From JAGNDO01 sp963704975 (lineage in GTDB: Bacteria; Chloroflexota; Anaerolineae; Caldilineales; Caldilineaceae), in NCBI GenBank assembly GCA_963704975.1, contig CAVPIK010000044.1, positions 62,001-126,000 on the forward strand: 64,000 bases of DNA. Reading direction: 5' to 3'. This document shows, piece by piece, positions 7,999 through 20,600 of this stretch; within the stretch, counting starts at the first letter, position 1, and each line of letters begins with the position of its first letter. The translations under genes were made by a program, and so were the position numbers. Below the pieces are notes generated by a model. That model did not search any database. It was given only the letters and a program-made list of their open reading frames with translations, and had not been told where the DNA came from.

Positions 7999-9309
7999 TT
8001 AATCTCCCACTACAATTTCGGCCAAGGGTCCTTGATCCGGGGTCTTTCGTACGACTTTGCGCCACACAAAGGGCACCAAACTGGCCGTGACAAGGGCACC
8101 GAAGATGCCTGGGGCGGCGGGTCCCAACTGGCCCAGCAGCACGCCGCCCAAAGAGGGGGCAATGGTGCGGGTGGCGCTCTCCACCGAGGCGCCGATGCCC
8201 AGAATGCCGCCGATCTCGTCCGGGGCCACGCTCTTGCTGAGCAGGCTGCTGAGCACCGTGTTCAACACGCCGCCGGCCAGGGCCACCGGGGCCAGGACAA
8301 CCAGCAGCACCTGCCAAGACGGGGTGAAGGCCCAGCCCAACAGGCCCACGCTCATCAACCCCACGCTGAAGAGGACCAGGCGATCTTCGGCGAAGCGCTT
8401 GGTCAACAGGCCCACGCCCAGCCCCTGCACCAGCACGGACAACACGCCCACATAGGTCAGAATGAAGCCCGTGCCCTTGGCATCCAGCCCCAATTGATAT
8501 TGGGAATAGAGGGGAAAGATGGTCTGGAACATGGCGAAGGCCACGCCGAAAAAGAAGCGGGTGTGGAGCAGGGGGCCGACCAGGGGCCGGGTGAACGCGG
8601 CCAGCAGATCCCCCAGACTCATGGCGGGACGGTGGCGGGCGGCCATCTGGGCGCGCTTTTCGGCGGTCAAGGATTCGGGCAGGCTGATGAAGACGCCCAG
8701 TAAATTCATGATGGAGAGGACGGCGGCCACAAAGGCGGGCACCGCATAGCGGGAGAGGCCGTATTGGTCCAACACAGGCGTCAGGGCCGGGATGTCACTG
8801 AGCAGCGCGCCCAGGGCTGGCCCGGCGATAAAGCCCAAGCCAAATGCCGCGCCGATCAGCCCCAGCCCCATGGCCCGGCTCTTCTCGTCGGTGACGTCGG
8901 CGATGTAGGCCTGGGCCACGGAGATATTGCCCCCGGTCAGCCCGTCCAAGATGCGGCTGACGAAGAGCACGGTCAACGTCACCCCGGCCACGGGCAGCCC
9001 CATGCCGCCAGCCACGGAGATGCCCAGAGGCTCCGCAAAGCCCAGCATGATCAGGCTGAGGGCCGTGCCGGCGATGCTCAACAGCAGGATGGGTCGGCGT
9101 CCAAACTGGTCGGAGAGGCGGCCGAGGATCGGTGCGCCGATCAACTGGGCCGCGGCATAGGAGGCGGTGAGCAGCCCGACCAGGGTGGGCGTGGCGTTGA
9201 AATCCGCCGCGTAATAGGGCAAGAGAGGTAAGATCAGCCCAAAGCCCAGCAGGTCTAAGAAGACCACGACAAAAATATTGATCAGACTGCGCTTGGTAGA
9301 AGGGTTCAC
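7999..9309 (-). CDS. MFS transporter, DHA1/TetA-like
   Basis: 436 residues from a GTG at 9307-9309, preferred over the longer frame because AGGAGAT lies about 12 nt upstream and the first helix begins just after it (INIFVVVFLDLLGFGLILPLL). About twelve hydrophobic segments are present, with MFS motif A as GRLSDQFGRRPILL between helices 2 and 3 and the motif-C-like GFIAGPALGALL near helix 5. This matches the drug:H+ antiporter group that includes TetA and Bmr. It is first in an operon with two membrane-anchored hydrolases. The exported compound is unknown. Confidence 0.88.
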   Translation of the reverse strand: MNPSTKRSLINIFVVVFLDLLGFGLILPLLPYYAADFNATPTLVGLLTASYAAAQLIGAPILGRLSDQFGRRPILLLSIAGTALSLIMLGFAEPLGISVAGGMGLPVAGVTLTVLFVSRILDGLTGGNISVAQAYIADVTDEKSRAMGLGLIGAAFGLGFIAGPALGALLSDIPALTPVLDQYGLSRYAVPAFVAAVLSIMNLLGVFISLPESLTAEKRAQMAARHRPAMSLGDLLAAFTRPLVGPLLHTRFFFGVAFAMFQTIFPLYSQYQLGLDAKGTGFILTYVGVLSVLVQGLGVGLLTKRFAEDRLVLFSVGLMSVGLLGWAFTPSWQVLLVVLAPVALAGGVLNTVLSSLLSKSVAPDEIGGILGIGASVESATRTIAPSLGGVLLGQLGPAAPGIFGALVTASLVPFVWRKVVRKTPDQGPLAEIVVGD

Positions 9310-9542
9310 TGGACCGGATCTCCTGATAGGGTATTGACTGGCAAATGACAGCGATGGATATGCCGCATTCCCGGAGGCGTGATAACGAATCGATAGTAGT
9401 ATTTTCCACATTTATCACCACTTGTCCAATATTGTCTGTTGAAAAACACGATTTGTACAGCTTTTGTTCATTATCTGCTGCAAACGTTGCTGCAAAAGTC
9501 TCCAGAATTGGAAGCGTCGTCAGTTTCTAAATATTCTCAGAT

Positions 9543-9571
9543 TTGGCGACCAAAGTCAGTTATGCTAAAAT
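9543..9571 (+). promoter_or_regulatory. Probable promoter of tRNA-Gln
   Basis: TTGGCG (9543-9548), a 17-bp spacer and TAAAAT (9566-9571) end 33 bp before the tRNA. The spacing is right for a short 5' leader. Confidence 0.6.
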
Positions 9572-9604
9572 ATCTTCTGTTGTACGGTGTGCACTATGTG
9601 CCGA

Positions 9605-9679
9605 TGGGGAATAGTTTAATCGGCAGAACAGCTGATTCTGGATCAGCCAGTTGGGGTTCAAATCCCTGTTCCCCAGCCA
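9605..9679 (+). tRNA. trnQ: tRNA-Gln (CTG anticodon)
   Basis: All arms can be folded by eye. The acceptor TGGGGAA (9605-9611) pairs with TTCCCCA, followed by G and an encoded CCA. The D stem is GTTT/GAAC. The anticodon arm is GCTGA-TTCTGGA-TCAGC, with CTG in the middle of the 7-nt loop. The T loop is TTCAAAT. The 5' terminal T of the acceptor is typical of bacterial tRNA-Gln. It has its own promoter and terminator. Confidence 0.96.
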
Positions 9680-9682
9680 AAC

Positions 9683-9726
9683 AAAAAATGGGTCATGCTA
9701 TTGAGAAGTAGCGTGACCCATTTTTT
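9683..9726 (+). terminator. Intrinsic terminator of the tRNA-Gln unit
   Basis: The stem TGGGTCATGCTA (9689-9700) pairs with TAGCGTGACCCA (9709-9720) with one wobble. The loop is 8 nt, followed by six T. An A run on the 5' side would make it work on the minus strand as well. Confidence 0.9.
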
Positions 9727-10062
9727 ATGGATTTTTTTGAACACGCCCAGCTGATTTCCATCAGCCGGGTCATGATCTCCTCGGATGTCACTCATCGCCC
9801 CCCGGATTTCTGGCCCAATCCCGGTCGCTTTGACCCAGATCGGTTTTCCCCCCAGCAGCCCGCCCTTCTCCCCCAATTTGCCTACTTTCCCTTTGGCGGC
9901 GGTCCCTGGAAATGGATCGGCAACACCTGGCCTGTCTTGATAGATGGGACATTGAATGCGGTAGGGGTCGGCAGATTTCTGGTTTTCGATCCGAATTCTA
10001 CAGCAGCATCTCACGCATTTTCGGCTAAACCGGGGCTCAGAGTCTCTTTGTTGGGGTGCTGA
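9727..10062 (+). pseudogene. Cytochrome P450 C-terminal remnant lacking the heme-ligand Cys
   Basis: The frame reads VTHRPPDFWPNPGRFDPDRF and then FAYFPFGGGPWKWIGN. This matches the end of a P450: the meander (HR.P.FWP.P..FDP.RF) and heme-binding loop (FGGGPR.CIGN). The Cys that ligates heme is replaced by Trp. The roughly 300 N-terminal residues of a P450 are absent, and the helix after the heme loop is not recognisable, although PGLRVSL near the end recalls the usual C-terminus. The fragment begins right behind the tRNA terminator with no ribosome site. It is a decayed remnant, possibly delivered next to the tRNA, and not a working enzyme. Confidence 0.7.
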
Positions 10063-10227
10063 CAAGGGAGTACCCGTGATGATAGCCCCATGGACTGTCC
10101 CGAAAAGACCAACCTCCTAATTTTCTGAGGAGCCGGTCTGCTTCAAGATCGCCAGCTCTATGCACCTATGCGCCAAAGTTGTGGTATACTATATATTATT
10201 TTTGAGTACGATCTGCGAATTTGAAGT

Positions 10228-10272
10228 CTGCCTCATCTGCCTCATCTGCCTCATCTGCCTCATCTGCCTCAT
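10228..10272. repeat. Tandem 9-bp microsatellite, five copies
   Basis: Five exact head-to-tail copies of CTGCCTCAT, with a partial sixth (CTG). It lies in the gene-free stretch 10,063-10,802. A frame across it would read Leu-Ile-Cys repeats, but no ribosome site or conserved protein supports a gene. Confidence 0.9.
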
Positions 10273-10574
10273 CTGGATGAGAATTGTCTTGGTCGTTGAT
10301 TGCTCGTCAGCCGTATCGGTCATCCATGGACTGTTCGCCAAACCTTATGGAAATGTAAGGATGTGGAATTGTGTGGAATCGGCATGAGCCCACTATAATG
10401 TGGTCGTTCTGCTGAATTACCGTCGGTTTTCACAATTTAAGTTAATCGTAAGGTTTGTCTTGCACTTCATTTCCCTCATTGACGGATGCTTGGCAAGATG
10501 AGGCCCTTCCATAGTCAAGGTGCCACAGTACCCCAGCCTAATGTATCAGTTGATTGATGTGACTTCCCTGCAAA

Positions 10575-10645
10575 AACCACGAATGACACGAATGAACACG
10601 AATTTTTCTCAGAAATAATTCGTTAAATTGGTGAAATTCGTGGTT
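10575..10645. repeat. Inverted repeat with AACCACGAAT ends
   Basis: The ends AACCACGAAT and ATTCGTGGTT are perfectly complementary. The interior carries CACGAAT three times in a row on the left side. Together with the microsatellite this is all I see in 10,063-10,802; no convincing gene is present there and the promoter of the giant locus is not clear. Confidence 0.6.
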
Positions 10646-10802
10646 ATTGCAGTAGAGTCTTGATGTATTTCTTGGATTTTGAGTCTCTGTTGAGTTGTAT
10701 GGCGAGACGCTTAATCTGTGCGTCGTGCTTGTGTGTTTCTTCCAACTCTCGTCGCAGACCCAGTGTGAATAGCCACCAATACGCAAAAAGTGAGAGAATG
10801 AC

Positions 10803-11651
10803 ATGGTCCGTACACAAAGTTTTGCTCTGCCTTCCCTGACTCTGAACCGTGAGCAACTACGGGATCTGCTCCATATTTGGATCGTCCTGTCGATGTTGAT
10901 CTCGACCCTCTCCCCGTTGACAACGGTGGGGGTGGGGCTACCATCGGCCACCGCTAGCGGATCGACCCTGCTCGCAGCTTTGGCGGATCTACCCGCTCAG
11001 ATCGCGCCCTATTTGCCCGGGAAAGCCCCGGCCAGCGCGCTGGTTGATCCCCTGCCCACGGGGTCGGAATCGGTGGATGCAGCCCCTGGATTGGCGGCGG
11101 CTGTTGTGGCGCGCCCAGATGCAACCACCGCCATCTTCAGCGGATGGCCGGTCTTTGCCTACGATCAGCCCGCCATTGCTTTGGTTGAGCCTGGCAAGGC
11201 GGAGAGCGTGCCTGTGGCCGGGGTTGGGGGCGTGGACATCCTGCTGGGTGATTCCCAAGTGGGCAATGCCCTGTTACCCGCCTGGCTGGCCGGGAATGCT
11301 TTGGCCGAGCCTGTTTTGGGTGGATCTCTGTTGCCAGATTGGCTGGGCGGGATTGATGCCGGGCTGACCTTGCCCGGCACGACGCCAGATGCCCCGGCTA
11401 TTGGCGTGCCGTCCCCAGCCGCCCAGCCCCAGGCCCAAGGAAATGGTGTGGCCCTGCCTGGCTCCCTGTTGTGGGGGACGCCCAAGGCGGAGAGCGCGGC
11501 CCGCAGTGGCGCGACTGGACTGGGTGGCTCCAGCCCTGCCCCTGGCTCCGGCGGCCGCGGCCTGTACCCCGGCGGCCAATCTGGATGTGAACCTCACTCT
11601 TCCTCCCTACGTGGTCAGTCGGGGCAACCAAAACGCCACGCCTCCCGGTGA
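10803..11651 (+). CDS. Giant protein segment 1: N-terminus with export signal
   Basis: The ATG at 10,803 is preceded by GAGAGA. Residues 20-45 hold a hydrophobic stretch (LLHIWIVLSMLISTLSPL) after a basic start, then an Ala/Pro/Gly-rich region of low complexity. The frame makes sense to about 11,550; the last 30 residues are out of frame. Confidence 0.75.
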   Translation: MVRTQSFALPSLTLNREQLRDLLHIWIVLSMLISTLSPLTTVGVGLPSATASGSTLLAALADLPAQIAPYLPGKAPASALVDPLPTGSESVDAAPGLAAAVVARPDATTAIFSGWPVFAYDQPAIALVEPGKAESVPVAGVGGVDILLGDSQVGNALLPAWLAGNALAEPVLGGSLLPDWLGGIDAGLTLPGTTPDAPAIGVPSPAAQPQAQGNGVALPGSLLWGTPKAESAARSGATGLGGSSPAPGSGGRGLYPGGQSGCEPHSSSLRGQSGQPKRHASR

Positions 11652-14600
11652 TATCTATACCGTCACCGTCAAAAACAACGGCACCGTCAGCACCACGGAG
11701 ATGAGTCTTTCTGTCGATCCCAATGTGGGCTTTTTCTATGTGGCGGGCAGCGCTGCGGTCAAAGACAGCGGCCTTAGCGCGGTGAGCGTCACCCAGTCGG
11801 GCACGGATCCCTTTGTTTTGTCCCTGACCGGCACGCCGGCCCAGAAAGCCTTGGAACCAGGCGAGACCGTGACCTTCACCTTCCGGCTGGCTACCTCCAC
11901 CGCGGCCAAATCCGGCCAACTTCTGGCCGTGAATGTGCAGAGTGGCAGCCCCACACCGGGTTCCTGTGGCAAGGGGGACAGCGAGAATGTGGCCACGGGC
12001 TGGGGCAATTTGGTGGTGCAGAAGAACCCCAAAGTGCAGAACGGCGAGATGGGGGATGTGATCACCTGGACCGTGGAACTGCGCAACACGGGTCTGGGCG
12101 ATGTCTACAATGCTCTGTTGACCGATACCATCGGCGCGGGCTACACGGACTTCAACATTGATCCCGGACCCCGCCGGCCAGACCTATGATCTGGTTCCAG
12201 AAGGGGCCAGGTCTTTACAGTGACGGCCACAATCAATTCGTGTACGGATCTGACCAACAATGTGGCAGGCATCGTGGGCATCTGGCAATTCGGATGGCAC
12301 GGGTACGGCTGGCAATCCCTCTGTGGATAATGTGGATATTCTCTATCTGTTGGAGGATCCTGTGTTGAAGGTGGAGATCGGCGACCTGCCTGATATCGAC
12401 TATTGTGGATCGGGCAGTCCGGAAACGGTGCTGGTCACCGTGACCAATACGGGTGGGCCGGCTCGCAACTTGCAGTTGGCTTTGGGCACCTCCGGGGCTG
12501 ACGCCACTTTCTTGCCCTCGTCCGGCTGGACGGTCATGGGCAGCAGTGTAATCAGTTATTCCGGTGGCACCGTCCTGAAACGTAACGAAACGGCCACCTT
12601 TAGCCTAGATGTCTTGATCGACAGCCCGGTCTGTGCCGGGGGCGACGCCACCGTTTCCCTAACCCCCAGTTTCAGTGATGCCTGTGAATTACTCTTCCAG
12701 AGCAGCGCTGCTGGAGAAAGCACTGTCAACCTTGGTGGCGATTCCCCCACGTTGGTTGTGACGAAGGTTGCTAATGGTGCCACCTTGATCCCCGGCCCGG
12801 ATGGGGATGTGGCGGTCTATCGACCTGGGGACACGGCTTCGTTTGACATCAATGTCTCCGGCACGAATGGGGATAATATCGAGTTGAAATCGATTGCCAT
12901 TACGGATATCGTGCCGAGCGTCTCTGACCACTGTGACGGTGTCCGCTGGAAATTCGAGTTCGGTAACTGGCAACACGGCTAATTGGACCATCGACCGACT
13001 TTTACACCCTGGCTTTCAGCTACGATCTGAACGTGACTGGTGTATATCCCCGACCGCAACTATCAACGGCTGTGGCGTGGGCAAGCGGTATGAGAACGCG
13101 GCGACGGCGGCGGCTACTGTTTGTCCGCAGTGTAGTTTGGCTGTGACCGATACCCTGCGAGTTTATCGTCGTCGACCCCCTTGGGCCGGGCAACAGCTTC
13201 AATGTAGATACCGGCGATCTGGAGTTGTGTGAAGAGATAGATCCGCAAATTATCACCGCCACCATGTCGGCTACCAACATCCAAAGTTGGGTGGGCACTT
13301 TTTACACGGCCACATTGGGTAATGGATCCAGTGTCGGTCCGTTCTATCTATAAAACAGACTCGATTTCAGTGGTAGTCAATGGCGTTGACTATACCAATG
13401 ATGTCACGGTAACCACCCCCGGCGGAGAGTTGAAGGTGGATCTGTCCGCCATCGGTGCCATGACCCCCACAGCCGACATCACCATCAGCTACCAAGTGAC
13501 GGCGGCTGCGACTGCTGCCACGGGCACGGGTTTCCTCTTTGACGCCTTTACGATTGGCGGTTATGAGCCGGGGACGGGCCCGGCCTGTGATCTGGGATCC
13601 ACTGGTTTTGCCTCCAATCTGGTCACCGTTGAAGACGGCGCATTGAGCGTCGCCGTGACCCCAAACCAGTTGACCACCTGTGCCGAGAACGATATCGTGT
13701 TGACCGTCTCCGGGGCGGATCCCGATAGGCTGACGGACAACATCGTCATCACCTTCACCGCGACGATGTCGGATGATGTTTTTACCGCTACTAGCCCGTA
13801 TCTCCTGGGTGGTTCGTTCGTCGGCAAGTCGGTGACGGTGGTACAGGCAGGCAATGTGGCCACCTTCACCGTGGACGCCACGGTGGATATCACCGGCACC
13901 GGCACCATCAGCTTCCCCCTCTACCGCAAGTGTGGCGTCACCACGCCCCTGACCGCGGGCATGAGCTATCAGAACAAATGTAACACGACCAAGACGGCCA
14001 GCGGCCAAACCAGTAATTCGGTCTTCGAGTCCACCATCAATCTCTTTGTGGCTGGGGCCTCCCGTACGCTTAACGAGCGGGCTGCGGACTGGCGTTTCTA
14101 TATGATGAACAGCGGCAACGCCACGGCCAACAATATCATTGTCACCAACACCTTGCCGTCGGGCCATACCTTTGCCACCGCGAACATTACCAGCACCTTT
14201 GCGCCCGACCAGGCCGCGGCGGTGACCACCGAAACCGGCTTTGTCGGCGGACTGCAAGTCGTCACTTTTACCATCCCAGCCTTGGACCCAGGCAAGCGTA
14301 TCCGCTTTGATGTCTACTCGATTATCACCTCTTGTGAAGATCGGGGAAGATGTCAACATTGCTGCGTATCAGGAATGTGGCAAGGGAGCTGGGGGTGTCT
14401 GTCAGGCTCGACTGACCGGTCTGGTGACCCTGAAGTTGGGCGTTGCCCTCCATGGTCAGCAGCAACAACCAGTCGGCCAACCTGCCTCTGTGTGAGGTTG
14501 GGGAATGTGGAGTTGGTCGTCAAGAACAGCTCCGCGGCGGTGGATCTCTTCGATTTTGTGATTCGTGACTACCTGACCGGCACCAATATCATTCCGTCAT

Positions 14601-17600
14601 CCGTGTCCTGGTGACGGTCTATTCCACAACCCAGACGGCAAGCGGCCCTGTAGACCGCGATCAAGAATTCCAGCGGACGGCACCATCTCTTGCCAACATC
14701 CCCTTCACGCCCACAAGTCTCATCACCACCGGGCTTCAATCAGTTGGTCGAGTGGGACTATTAGCGCCTATGGGGTAGGCACCTTGCAGCGGGAAATCCT
14801 GCAGGAGCTGGATGCCAGCGACACCCTGTAGATCGCTTTCAAGGTGCAGACCTTCTGCGCCAGCGAAGCGGCTGTGGTGCAGTCCACGCTGACGTCCAGA
14901 GATATCTGTGACGATGCCATTTCACGGTCGATGAGGATTCCAAATCCTTGATCACCGATGTGCCCGAACTCTCGATCACCAAGGGGGTGCGCAATGTCAC
15001 CCAAGGGGAGACGAGCACCAGAGCGACTCACCCTGGCCGGGGTGGGGGATACGATCGTGTGGGAGATGGTGGCCACCAACAGCGGTCCCCAGCGCATAAC
15101 CTATCTCTTTATCAACGACACCATGCCGGCTGGCATAGACATCACGGCTATCAGCCCGGTCACCTCCAGTCAAGACCGGGACGGGGCCGAGTCGACGATT
15201 TGAAGTGGCATGAGAATGAGGCGACACGTAAGTATCTGGGGGCATCTGGCACCACCACCAGTACGGCCACCTATCTGATCACCGGTACGGTGACTGCGGC
15301 TGCCTGTGCATTGACGCCAGCAACGTGGTCACCGCGTCCTATGGCTGTAGCCTGTGGCGATCTCTGTGTGGGGTCGGCCATCGCGGCCAGCGCCAAGTTG
15401 GATGACCAAGCCAAGCTTTGCCATCACCCCGACCAACACCATCCTGGACCAGTGCGGGTTGAGTCCGACCTCAGCTGGCAGCCGCCCCCCGATGATTCTC
15501 AATTTTGGCAATGGCGGTGCCCGGGCCCAGAATGTGGTGATTTCCTACACCCTGCCTGCGGGCTTCGCCTATGACGGCCTGGCGGCGACCACCAATCCGA
15601 CGCCGACGGTGAAGCCGGCCATTGGGGCCACGGGGACCATTACGTGGCTGTACAGCGTGATCGCCACCAATGTGGCCACGCCGACTCTGCAATTCTATGT
15701 CAAGAACGATCCTCTTGCCGCCGGGACCTGCGCCACAGCAGGGGATTTGACCGGCAACTACCGCGGACATGCGCTACGAGGATACCTGTGGCATTGCCTA
15801 TGACGATGTGGCGGCCAAGACCAATACGTATCACCGTACTCAAGTCCAACATCTCCACGACCAGCCAGACCCCGGTCACCCGGACCGTTGAGTATCGGCA
15901 AGATCTATACCTGGACCATCTCCATCCCCAACACGGGGAACGCGGCCACCAATAATCTGATCGTGACCGAGACCCTGGGCGTGGGTTGGCAGGCCATCAC
16001 CGGCACGGTGGGCAGTCCGGCGTCCACCATCTATACCGTCACCGAAGGGGCCGGGGGCAGCACCATCGTCTGGAATATCGGGCGGTTGGCCCTGGGCACC
16101 ACGTGGAGCGCCACCTTCCGGGCCACCGCTGAAGATCTGGGCACAGACTATCGCACGACCCTGGATGTGCACGCAGCCTGTGAAACCGGCGGCTGTGCCC
16201 AGACCGCCCAGGTGATCAACTACAGTTCCCCGCTGGAAGATTTCAACAAGACCATCAGCCAGACGCCGGTGAGCATTGGGGAGCCCTTCAGCTTTACCCT
16301 GACCGCGGATCTCTTCGGCACCCGCACCTACACCAGCACCTATTTGACCGACACCCTGCCCACCTTGGACGGGACGTTGGTCTTCAGCTATACCAGTGTG
16401 GTCATCGACAGCGAAAGATCAGCCAACAACTGGGACTTCACCAATACGGATCCCAAGTTGCTGGTCTTCCGCCCGCGTCAGCGGCACGGTGGGCAACGCC
16501 CAGGGGCCGGATCGTGTCGTCATCACGGTTACAGGCATCATCTCCAACGAGATCGCCGCGGACAATAACGACATCTTCACCAACCGCATGGACTTGACCT
16601 ATATGGATGACGGTCAATTCTACGGCTACACGGACACGGTCACCGGTACGGTCAAAGAGCCGGTTTTGGTCATCACCAAACAGGCGTCCCCCACCAGCAA
16701 CATCAAGGCCGGGGACGAGGTGACCTATACCCTCTTCCTCACCCACACCGCGGCCAGCACGGCCACGGCCTATGACGTGGTGCTGGTGGACGCCATCCCC
16801 GACGTCTTCACCTACAAGACCGGCAGTTTGGTGCACCCGAGGCCTGACGCCACCTTCTTTGCAAACCAGGTGGTGAGCGCCACCTATGCGTCCCTGCCCC
16901 TGGGCAGCGGCGTCACCATCACCTATGTGGTGATCGTGGACGCGGCCGCGGAGCCTAGCTCCCTGCTCACCAATACGGTCACGGTGACGGATACGTCCAT
17001 GCCCGGGGACAACCCGGACGAGCGCACGGGCAGCGGCATCGACCCCAACGACTATGTCACCAGCACCATAGAGACGGTCACCACAGCGGATGTGGGGATC
17101 AGCAAGTCCTTGGTGGACGACCGGGACTATACCATCGGCGAGGCCATCACTTACACCGTGGTGGTCACTGTGCCCACAGGCACTACGCGCAATGTGGTCA
17201 TCACCGACACCATCCCGGCGGGGCTGCGCTTTATCACCCCCACCAGCTTCATCGGTAATTTGGAAGCGCCCTTTGTCTTGCCCAGCTATACATTTGGGCA
17301 ACTTCCGGCGTTGGGCGGCGATGGCACCGGCCAGAGCACGGCCACCATCACCTTTGGCGGGCCGGTGAACAACACCACCCCCGGCGCGGCCCCCATCACC
17401 TGGACCCTGCGCCTGATCGTGGCGGACGTGGCCACGGCCAACCACGGCGAGACCAAGATCAACACGGCCACGGTCAGCTATGTGGATGCGGACAACAACC
17501 CGGAGGTCAAGTCTGTAGACGTGCCGGTGAAGATCGGCGAAGCCCCTGCTGATCATCGAGAAGACGGTCAGCCCGGTCAGCGCCCTGCGGGGATCGACCC

Positions 17601-20600
17601 TCTTCTATGATATCAAGGTCTACCATGCCGCCACCTCCACGGTTCCGGCCTATAATGTCTTGATCACCGATGTGGTGCCCGCTGACTTGGAATATATTTC
17701 CAACTCCTGGGCCCGAGTCACCGGTCCAGTTGCGGATGCGCCGCCTTTGAACGACACAGCCCTGCCAAATCTGACCGGCGGTTGGAGTGTGATCCCGATC
17801 ATCGGTGAACTGAGACCAACCCGATTGAACTGCGTTTCAACGCGGTGATCCCCGTGGACGCCACACCGCCCGCCCCCTATGTCAACGTGGTCACCACCAC
17901 GTGGACCAGCCTGACCGACGATCCCTTCGGCGAAACCCGGGACGGCGGCGGCGGCGTGGATGACTATGACGACCAGACGACCACTGCCCTGGCCGCGGTG
18001 GTGGAAAACTCCATCCGCAAGACCGGCCCCATCACGGCCACGGCCGGCTCGATCATCACCTATGTGGTGAGCGTCTTCAACAGCGGTCCCTTTACCTCCA
18101 CCGGCGCGGTGGTGAGCGATGTCATGCCTTTCCAGGCGGACGCCATCACCGCCACCTTCAACGTCCCCGGTGGGGCGAGTGGCGTCTGTCCTATCACCCC
18201 GGCAACCAGCGGGGATGCCTTCGTGTGTACCCTGGGCGACATTCCGCCAGGGGTCACGGTGCTCATTACCAGCACGGCCAAGATCGACGCGGCCACGCCT
18301 TTGGGCGCGGATCTGACCAACAAGGCCAGCCTGACCCTGACCTCCTTTGATTCGGACTACACGGACAACACGACCACCTTCGAGACCGAAATCGATACCC
18401 GGGCCGACTTGGAAGTCAACAAGACCGGCCCGGCCACGGCCACGGCTGGCGAGCAGATCACCTATACCATCGTCTTTACCAACAACGGGCCCAGCTATGC
18501 CAGCAACGTGGATGTGAAGGATCTGCTGCCGCCGGGCGTCACCTTTGACAGCGGCACCAGCAGCCAGGGGTTGTGCGTCAACGCCATCTGTCAGTTGAAC
18601 GAAGTGGCCCCCGGCACACCTATCACCATGGTCATCACCGGCACCGTGGGCAGCGATGTCACCGGCCCGATCACCAACACGGCCCAGGCGTTCAGCGCCA
18701 CCACGGATGACAACAAGGCCAACAACAGTGACACGGCCCCCACCACGGTCAACGCCCGCACGGCCCTCCAGATCGCCAAGCGGGATCTGACGGATCCGGT
18801 CTATGCCGGGGGCAGCTATTTCTACGAGATCGTCATCACCAACACCGGCCCCAGCGATGCGGCCAACACCGTGGTGACCGACACCCTGCCCACGGTCCTC
18901 ACGGTCCTGGGCGTCAGCCCGGAATGTACCTTTAGCAACGCCGGGTCGCCCAGCACAGTCTCCTGTGCCGTGGGCAGCTTCCCCGCGGGCACAAGCCGGG
19001 ACTTCCTGGTCAATGTCCAGGTGGCCAGCGATGTGGTCTCCAACACCGTGGGTGTCAACACGGCCGGGATCACAACCACGACCCCCATCGACACGGCCAA
19101 CAGCACCTTGCTGACCACCCAAAATACCACCTATCTCCAGACCTCGGGCCTGCCCACGGATCTGCGACTGACCAAATCCGCCAGCCCGGCCAGCGTCATC
19201 GCCGGGGGCGGCCAGGTCACCTTCACCCTGAATGTGACCAACGCCGGACCTTCCCCGGCCAGCGCGGTGCAGGTGGTGGATGCCTTCCCCGCCGCCTTCA
19301 CGTTGGTGCGCGCCACCACCAGCAAGGACACCAGCGTCAGCCTGTGCAGCACCGGCGGCACCTGTGATCTGGGCGAGATGGCGGTCGGCGCCTCGGCCAT
19401 TATCACCTTGGTCTACACCGTGCCCGCGGGCGTCTCCGCCGGGACATACACCAACACGGCCCATGTCAGCAGCCCGTCTTCGGATAGCAATTCGGCCAAC
19501 AACACGGCCACGGCCCCGGTGGCTGTCACCGAATCTGCGGATCTTTCCATCCGCAAGGTGGCCAACCCCAACCCGGCCATCCCCGGCCAGGACCTGACCT
19601 ATACCATCATCGTCACCAACGCCGGCCCCTCGGACGCGGACAGCGTCACCGTGGCCGACACCTTGCCCGCGGGCTTCACCCTGGCCCTGGTCACCGCCAG
19701 CCAGGGCGGATGCGCGGCCCTGCCCTGTAATCTGGGCACCATCCCGGCTGGCGGCAACGCCACCCTCACCATCGTGGGCAAGGTCAACGCCTCCGCCACC
19801 GCGGGCCAGCTTGCCAACACGGCCACGGTCAGCAGCGCCCAGACCGACCCCGTGCCCGGCAACAACAGCGGCACCGTCTCCCCGGCCATCGCCACGGGCG
19901 CGGATCTGGAACTGGTCAAAACCGGCACGGCCACGGCCAACCCCGGCGACACCGTGGTCTACACCGTCACCGTGCGCAACCTCGGCCCCTCGGACGCCGC
20001 GGGCGTGCGGGTCACCGACACCCTGCCCGCCGGGTTGACCTTGACCGGCGTCAGCGGCTGCACCAGATCATCGGCAGTGGCAATCAGGTTGTGTGTAATT
20101 TGGCCACCCTGGCCGCCAACACCAGTTTGCAATTCCAGGTATCCGCCACGGTCAACGCCTCGGTGGCCCCAGGCACAAGCCTGGAAAATACGGCCTCGGT
20201 CAGCAGCACGACCGCGGACAGCAACCCCCTCAACAACAGCGACACCGCGGACACCAGCATCGTCGGCGCGGCGGATCTGACCATCTCCAAGACGCCAACT
20301 CACCGCCGGCCCCATCCATGCCGGGGATCTGGTCACCTATACCATCACCGTCACCAACACGGGACCGGGCCTGGCCCGCAGCGTGGATGTGAAGGATCAA
20401 CTCCCCGCCGGCATGACCTTGGCCGGGATCAGCGCCTCCAACGGCGGCGTCTGTGGCGGCGCGGTCTGCCAGTTCGGCACCTTGGCCAACGGCGCCACCC
20501 GCACGGTCACGGTCACGGCCCGGGTGGGCAGTGATGTGGCCGCGGGCAGCCTGACCAACACGGCCGCGGCGTACTCGACCGACGAGTCGAACCAGGCCAA

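Noticed and set aside
7288..8703. A 471-codon plus-strand open frame
   Set aside because: Gln/Gly/His-rich shadow opposite the hydrolase and MFS genes, both of which have family motifs.
9439..9711. An open frame running through the tRNA
   Set aside because: It overlaps the promoter and the whole tRNA-Gln; no protein likeness.
10228..10272. Short CRISPR array or a Cys-rich repeat protein
   Set aside because: The 9-bp unit has no spacers; the reading frame lacks a ribosome site and family support.
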